From the NCBI GenBank assembly GCA_035759925.1, contig DASTTY010000043.1:1-64000 (forward strand): a stretch of DNA of 64,000 nt. The letters run 5' to 3'. The position numbers and the translations under genes were made by a program. The notes under the pieces were generated by a model. That model made no database searches. It was not told where the DNA came from and saw only the letters and a list, made by a program, of their open reading frames with translations. Shown here one piece after another: positions 60,356 through 64,000 of the stretch. The DNA is from RHKX01 sp035759925. Lineage in GTDB: Bacteria; Actinomycetota; Thermoleophilia; Solirubrobacterales; 70-9. Numbering within the stretch: position 1 is the stretch's first letter; every line of letters begins with the position of its first letter.

Positions 60356-60970
60356 TCAGTCCTCCGCCCCGACCTCGAAGCGGGCGAAGCGGGCGATCCT
60401 GATGTTCTCCCCGGTCTTCGCCGAGGCCTCGGCACGGAGCTGCTCGATCGTCTTGCTCTCGTGCTTGTCGGCGTTGACGTGCGGCTGGTCGAGCAGCGCG
60501 ACCTCCTTGCGCCACTTCGCGAGCTGTCCCTCGACGATCCGCTCGCGGACGTCCTCGGGCTTGCCCTCCTCGGCGGCCTTCTGCTCGAAGACAGCCCGCT
60601 CGGCCGCCTCCTCGTCGGCGGGGACGTCGTCGGCGGCCACGTAGCGGGGTGCCGCCGCCGCGATGTGCAGTGCGACCTCGGCGGCGAACGCCTTGAAGTC
60701 GTCGTTGCGGGCGACGAAATCGGTCTCGCACTGGATCTCGACGAGGGCGCCGATCTTGCCGGTCGCGTGGATGTAGGAGGCGACGATCCCCTCGCTCGTG
60801 CTGCGGCCGCTGCGCTTGGCGGCCGATGCCTGCCCCTTGACGCGAAGCAGCTCGATCGCCTTGTCGATGTCGCCGTCGGCCTCGGTCAGTGCCGACTTGC
60901 AGTCCATCATCGCGGCGCCGGTCCGCTCCCGGAGCGCCTTGACGTCGGCCGCCTTGATCGCCGGGCTCAC
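60356..60970 (-). CDS. tsf: Elongation factor Ts (short form)
   Basis: A 204-residue protein. IKAADVKALRERTGAAMMDCKSALTEADGDIDKAIELLR is the UBA-like N-terminal domain. GIVASYIHATGKIGALVEIQCETDFVARNDDFKAFAAEVALHIAA is the single dimerisation core. KTIEQLRAEASAKTGENIRIARFARFEVG ends it. EF-Ts recycles EF-Tu by nucleotide exchange. At 204 residues it lacks the second core subdomain found in E. coli-type proteins, as in Thermus. GTG at 60970 overlaps the rpsB stop. Confidence 0.95.
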   Translation of the reverse strand: MSPAIKAADVKALRERTGAAMMDCKSALTEADGDIDKAIELLRVKGQASAAKRSGRSTSEGIVASYIHATGKIGALVEIQCETDFVARNDDFKAFAAEVALHIAAAAPRYVAADDVPADEEAAERAVFEQKAAEEGKPEDVRERIVEGQLAKWRKEVALLDQPHVNADKHESKTIEQLRAEASAKTGENIRIARFARFEVGAED

Positions 60971-61977
60971 TTCTCGCCACCCTCGCTCGCGCCGCTCGCG
61001 GCCGGGGCGGCCTGACCCTCCGCCGCCTCGCCGGCGGGAGCCGCGGCCGGCTTCGGAGCGGCCTTCTCGGCCGGCTTCTCGGGCTTCGCGGCCGCCGGCT
61101 CGGCCTTGGCAGCGGCATCGGGCTGCTTGGCGCCCTCCTGCTGCGCGGCCTCGGCCTCCGCCTTGGCCGCCTCCTCGGCAGCCTTGCGCGCCTCTTCCTC
61201 CTCGCGCTTCTTGCGCTGCTCCTCCTCGCGCTTGCGACGCTCTTCCTCCTCACGCTTGCGGCGCGCCTCCTCGGCCTGCTGGTAGGCGGTGGCGGAGGTC
61301 AGGATCGCGGCGCCGAGCGTGCTCACGATCAGCTCGCAGGAGCGGATCGCGTCGTCGTTGCCGGGGATGACGTACTCGATCGGGCGCGGGTCGCAGTTGC
61401 TGTCGACGAGCGCGACGATCGGGATCCCGAGCCGGGTCGCCTCGTTGACGGCGATCTCCTCGGCGTTCAGGTCGATCACGAACATCGCATCGGGCGGACG
61501 CTGCATGTCGCGGACGCCGCCGAGGTTGTACTCGAGCTTGCGGAGCTCGGCCTCGCGGGCCATCCGCTCCTTCGTCGGCAGCAGCTCGAGCTGGCCGTTC
61601 GCCTCGAGCTCGGTCAGCTCGTGAAGCCGCTTGATCCGCTTCGAGATCGTCCCGAAGTTCGTCAGCAGCCCGCCCAGCCAGCGACGGCTGACGTAGGGCA
61701 TGCCGGTCTTCTCGGCCCACTCCTCGATCGTGTCGCGGGCCTGCTTCTTGGTCCCGACGAAGAGGACCTTGCCGCCGCGTCCGGCGACGTCGGAGGTGAA
61801 GTCACGCGCCGCCGCGAGCAGCTCCTCGGTCTGGAGCAGGTCGATGATGTGGATGCCGTCGCGCTCGCCGCGGATGTAGCGCCGCATCGCCGGGTCCCAG
61901 CGCCGGGTCTGGTGCCCGAAGTGGACGCCCGCCTCGAGCAGCTCCTTGATGCCGATGTCGGCATTTGAGTCGGTCAT
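60967..61977 (-). CDS. rpsB: 30S ribosomal protein S2 with long charged C-terminal extension
   Basis: A 336-residue protein. IKELLEAGVHFGHQTRRWDPAMRRYI is the S2 signature, and FVGTKKQARDTIEEWA, RWLGGLLTNFGTISKRIKRL and PDAMFVIDLNAEEIAVNEATRLGIPIVALVDSNCDP follow. The core ends near residue 230. The remaining 100 residues are an Arg/Glu/Lys coiled-coil-like stretch and then an Ala/Pro/Lys/Glu tail. S2 joins the 30S subunit late. ATG at 61977 has an AAGGGAA site. It is the first gene of rpsB-tsf-pyrH-frr-uppS. Confidence 0.95.
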   Translation of the reverse strand: MTDSNADIGIKELLEAGVHFGHQTRRWDPAMRRYIRGERDGIHIIDLLQTEELLAAARDFTSDVAGRGGKVLFVGTKKQARDTIEEWAEKTGMPYVSRRWLGGLLTNFGTISKRIKRLHELTELEANGQLELLPTKERMAREAELRKLEYNLGGVRDMQRPPDAMFVIDLNAEEIAVNEATRLGIPIVALVDSNCDPRPIEYVIPGNDDAIRSCELIVSTLGAAILTSATAYQQAEEARRKREEEERRKREEEQRKKREEEEARKAAEEAAKAEAEAAQQEGAKQPDAAAKAEPAAAKPEKPAEKAAPKPAAAPAGEAAEGQAAPAASGASEGGEK

Positions 61978-62276
61978 TGAGTTCCCTTGTCTTCGTGAGG
62001 TTCCGGTCGGTGGAGCCGTCGCGGGGACCCGGCGCAATGCCGGGCAGGGCCCGCGATCACTCGGCGACCGCTTCGTTTCGCGCTGCGAGTCTAGATGATC
62101 GATCCCAAACCCCCACGCACGCGGATGAACCACCGGACGCGGCGCACCTCGTCGTCCTCGTCGGCTCACGGCCTTCCAGGCCGCTTCGCCTCCTGCGTCC
62201 TCGATCTGCTTGGTCCGGCGGTCCTCCGCGCACGCGGGGGACCGGAATCGACCATCTGGACCGCCCGCGGCGGGGC
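61978..62276 (-). promoter_or_regulatory. rpsB leader, promoter and intergenic repeat region
   Basis: The 299-base gap between the RluA-type gene and rpsB. A TAGACT -10 box on the minus strand lies at 62088-62093, giving a leader of about 100 bases. The leader contains a strong two-level hairpin at 62021-62054 (CCCGGC/GCCGGG inside GCGGG/CCCGC), a candidate site for S2 autoregulation. Repeat copy 2 lies upstream of the -10 box. Confidence 0.5.
62154..62201. repeat. Intergenic repeat, copy 2
   Basis: GTCCTCGTCGGCTCAC (62154-62169), palindromic centre GGCCTTCCAGGCC (62170-62182), then GCTTCGCCTCCTGCGTCCT (62183-62201). The flanks match copy 1 (38759-38804) at all 35 positions; the centre differs in sequence and length. 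Confidence 0.75.
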
Positions 62277-62957
62277 TCAGGGGCGGCGCGCCTGCTCGAG
62301 CGCCGACTCGAGGTCGACGGCGAGCTCGCTGACGAACTCGATCCTGCCGCCCGCGAACGGATGCTCGAACGCGAGGTGGCGGGAGTGGAGGAACTGGCGG
62401 GCGAGCCCGTAGCGCGGCCCGGAGCCGTACTGGGGGTCACCGACGACCGGGTTGCCGATCGCCTCGAGATGGGCGCGGATCTGGTGGGTGCGGCCGGTCT
62501 CGAGGCGGATGTCGAGGAGCGATTCCCGGGGCAGCCGCTCGCGGACCTCGAAGTGGGTCACCGCCGGGCGTGGGCGGCGTCCGCCGACCACGACCCGCTC
62601 CGGGGCACGGTGGTCGCGGCCGAGGGGCGCGTCGATCCGGCCGGTCCGCGAGGGCGGGCAGCCCTCGACGAGGGCGACGTACTCGCGGGTGACCTCACGG
62701 GCGGCGATCATCGCGCTCAGCGCCTTGTGAGCCTCCGGGCCGCGGGCGACGACCAGCAGCCCCGACGTCTCACGGTCGAGCCGGTGGACGATCCCGGGCC
62801 GGTCGGGGTCGGTGCCGCCGCCCAGCAGCGGGCCGAGCTCCTCGACGAGGGAAGGTCCCGGATTGCCGGGGGCCGGATGGACGAGCAGTCCGGCCGGCTT
62901 GTCGACGACCGCGAGCGACTCGTCCGACCAGACGACGAGCGGCCGGTCGGCGCTCAA
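62277..62957 (-). CDS. RluA-family pseudouridine synthase without S4 domain
   Basis: A 226-residue protein. LAVVDKPAGLLVHPAPGNPG opens the catalytic domain and GIVHRLDRETSGLLVVARGPEAH carries the catalytic aspartate near residue 65. REYVALVEG and LLDIRLETGRTHQIRAHLEAIGNPVVGDPQYG follow. It converts uridine to pseudouridine in rRNA or tRNA. RluD-type enzymes usually carry an N-terminal S4 RNA-binding domain; it is absent here, since the TTG start at 62957 overlaps the lspA stop (TTGA). The exact target is unknown. Confidence 0.87.
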   Translation of the reverse strand: MSADRPLVVWSDESLAVVDKPAGLLVHPAPGNPGPSLVEELGPLLGGGTDPDRPGIVHRLDRETSGLLVVARGPEAHKALSAMIAAREVTREYVALVEGCPPSRTGRIDAPLGRDHRAPERVVVGGRRPRPAVTHFEVRERLPRESLLDIRLETGRTHQIRAHLEAIGNPVVGDPQYGSGPRYGLARQFLHSRHLAFEHPFAGGRIEFVSELAVDLESALEQARRP

Positions 62958-63463
62958 CCCGACCCCGGGTCCGGCCGCGGCGGCCCGGCGGATCCCGGCT
63001 TCGGCTCGGGCTCGGCGGTCTCGCCGAACACATAGATCCAGACCAGGATCACGACTCCGACGGTGATCTCGACGTCGGCGAGGTTGAACGCCGGCCACGG
63101 TCCGATGTCGATGAAATCGGTGACGGCCCCCTGATGGATCCTGTCGATCAGGTTGCCGACGGCGCCGCCGGCGAGCAGTCCGATCGGGAGCCAGAGGCCG
63201 CGCCGGTCGGAGGCGGTCAGGAAGACGGCGAGCAGGGACGCGAACGCGACCGCGGCGAGGACGAGGACGAACGACCCGGCATCGTCGAGGAGGCCGAACG
63301 CGATCCCGCGGTTGCCGACGTGGACGAGGTCGACGCCGGGCAGCAGGTCGACCCGCTCGCCCGCGGACAGGCCGCCGCGGACGAGCGCCTTGGTGAGCTG
63401 GTCGAGCGCCAGCGCGATCACCGCGACCAGCAGCGCCCGGCCGTATCCGGGCCGGCGCGTCAC
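62954..63463 (-). CDS. lspA: Lipoprotein signal peptidase
   Basis: A 169-residue protein with four membrane helices. VGNRGIAFGLL, then GAVGNLIDRIHQGAVTDFIDIG with the first catalytic aspartate, and PAFNLADVEITVGVVIL with the second, are diagnostic. It cleaves signal peptides of lipoproteins, such as the cyclophilin at 8.6-9.3 kb. The C-terminus is proline- and glutamate-rich. GTG at 63463 overlaps the yggT stop (GTGA). Confidence 0.94.
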   Translation of the reverse strand: MTRRPGYGRALLVAVIALALDQLTKALVRGGLSAGERVDLLPGVDLVHVGNRGIAFGLLDDAGSFVLVLAAVAFASLLAVFLTASDRRGLWLPIGLLAGGAVGNLIDRIHQGAVTDFIDIGPWPAFNLADVEITVGVVILVWIYVFGETAEPEPKPGSAGPPRPDPGSG

Positions 63464-63780
63464 CCGTTGATCAGCCCGACGACGATCGCGCGCGCCACGA
63501 ACAGGAGCAGGAGGCCGACCATCGGGCTCAGGTCGAGCGACATGCCGCCGGCTCCGATCGGCGGCATGAACCGGCGCAGCGCGTTCAGGAACGGCGAGGT
63601 CGTCTCGTCGATGAAGCCGGTGACCGCCCGAAGCGGCGTGTTGTAGGGCAGCGAGCCGCGGAAGTTGACGTACCAGGAGATCGCCACCGACGCGATGACG
63701 AGGATGATGAAGACGAGGAATAGCGAGTCGACGAACTGGGCGACGTCGTTGCGGTCGATCGCGGCGAGGACTGCGCTCAT
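63460..63780 (-). CDS. YggT-family membrane protein
   Basis: A 106-residue protein with two hydrophobic segments (about 18-38 and 85-104). The family pattern SWYVNFRGSLPYNTPLRAVTGFIDETTSPFLNALRRFMPP is present. YggT proteins are small membrane proteins near division and cell-shape genes, of uncertain role. ATG at 63780 overlaps the proC stop (ATGA). The order proC-yggT-lspA is common in Gram-positives. Confidence 0.88.
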   Translation of the reverse strand: MSAVLAAIDRNDVAQFVDSLFLVFIILVIASVAISWYVNFRGSLPYNTPLRAVTGFIDETTSPFLNALRRFMPPIGAGGMSLDLSPMVGLLLLFVARAIVVGLING

Positions 63781-64000
63781 CGCCGGCCCGCCATCCGTTC
63801 CAGCGAGGCGTCGACGGCCGCCTTGAACGCCGCGTGGACGTCGCGCTCGGCGAGCTCGTCGAGGCCCGCCTCGGTGCTGCCCCCGGGCGAGGCGATCGCT
63901 TCCTGCATCGGGCGGGGCTCGTGGGTCAGCAGATGGTGGCCGACGCCGGCGGTGGCCTCGCTGACCAGCCTCGAGCTGAGCTCCGCGTCGAGCCCCGCCT
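63777..64000 (-). CDS. proC: Pyrroline-5-carboxylate reductase, C-terminal part, cut by window edge
   Basis: The minus strand from 64000 reads VSEATAGVGHHLL, then EAIASPGGSTEAGLDELAERDVHAAFKAAVDASLERM. This matches the C-terminal dimerisation region of ProC, where the V-x-S-P-G-G-T-T-x-x-G-L motif is diagnostic. The enzyme makes proline from pyrroline-5-carboxylate. About 74 codons are present; the N-terminal Rossmann domain lies beyond the window. Confidence 0.88.
   Translation of the reverse strand, partial: AGLDAELSSRLVSEATAGVGHHLLTHEPRPMQEAIASPGGSTEAGLDELAERDVHAAFKAAVDASLERMAGRR

Overview
This is a very GC-rich (roughly 70 %) chromosomal segment from an actinobacterium. Many GTG and TTG starts, dense four-base start/stop overlaps, a murT/gatD pair, an OmpR-type two-component pair and the conserved gene order all fit Actinomycetota. 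A LL-diaminopimelate aminotransferase type of lysine pathway, an RNase Y, a short EF-Ts and an M4 protease point to the deep-branching Thermoleophilia (Solirubrobacterales-like) rather than to mycobacteria or streptomycetes. That placement is inference. No phage, transposon, CRISPR array, tRNA or rRNA was seen; this is core chromosome with accessory insertions.

Layout. 1-9.3 kb: a truncated dinB, small hypotheticals, a thioredoxin/CcdA redox pair, YqgE, a sulfatase, a carbonic anhydrase, a membrane protein, a flavin reductase and a cyclophilin/peroxiredoxin/hydrolase operon. 9.3-13.8 kb: a tightly coupled plus-strand operon (methyltransferase, lipid kinase, murT, second methyltransferase, gatD) likely concerned with lipid and peptidoglycan precursors. 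13.8-36.3 kb: mostly minus-strand core genes (dut, hflX, dapL, dapF, miaA, miaB, rny, recX, recA, thpR, cinA, rodZ-like, ftsK), with clpP on the plus strand and inserted accessory genes (HAD phosphatase, cyclase, epoxide-hydrolase-like protein, M4 protease). 36.4-38.6 kb: a plus-strand two-component system followed by a probable small RNA. 38.9-47.2 kb: rnj, dapA, amidase, dapB, M16 peptidase, pnp. 47.4-56.4 kb: two redox proteins, rpsO, ribF, truB, nrnA-like, rbfA, infB, nusA, rimP. 56.4-64 kb: dtd, a TPR protein, cdsA, uppS, frr, pyrH, tsf, rpsB, an RluA-type synthase, lspA, yggT and the 3' end of proC.

The genes cover translation and RNA decay (rimP-nusA-infB-rbfA-truB, rpsO, pnp, rnj, rny, rpsB-tsf-frr), the diaminopimelate/lysine route (dapA, dapB, dapL, dapF) and envelope synthesis (uppS, cdsA, murT/gatD, lspA, ftsK). 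Many genes start six to nine bases after a TANNNT box, so leaderless transcription appears common here.

The points most worth following up are: a DapF homologue in which both catalytic cysteines are serine; a methyltransferase gene wedged between murT and gatD; a small RNA with C-rich hairpin loops; a promoter followed by an intrinsic terminator ahead of rimP-nusA-infB; a structured pnp leader; and a two-copy intergenic repeat whose flanks are identical while its palindromic centre differs.
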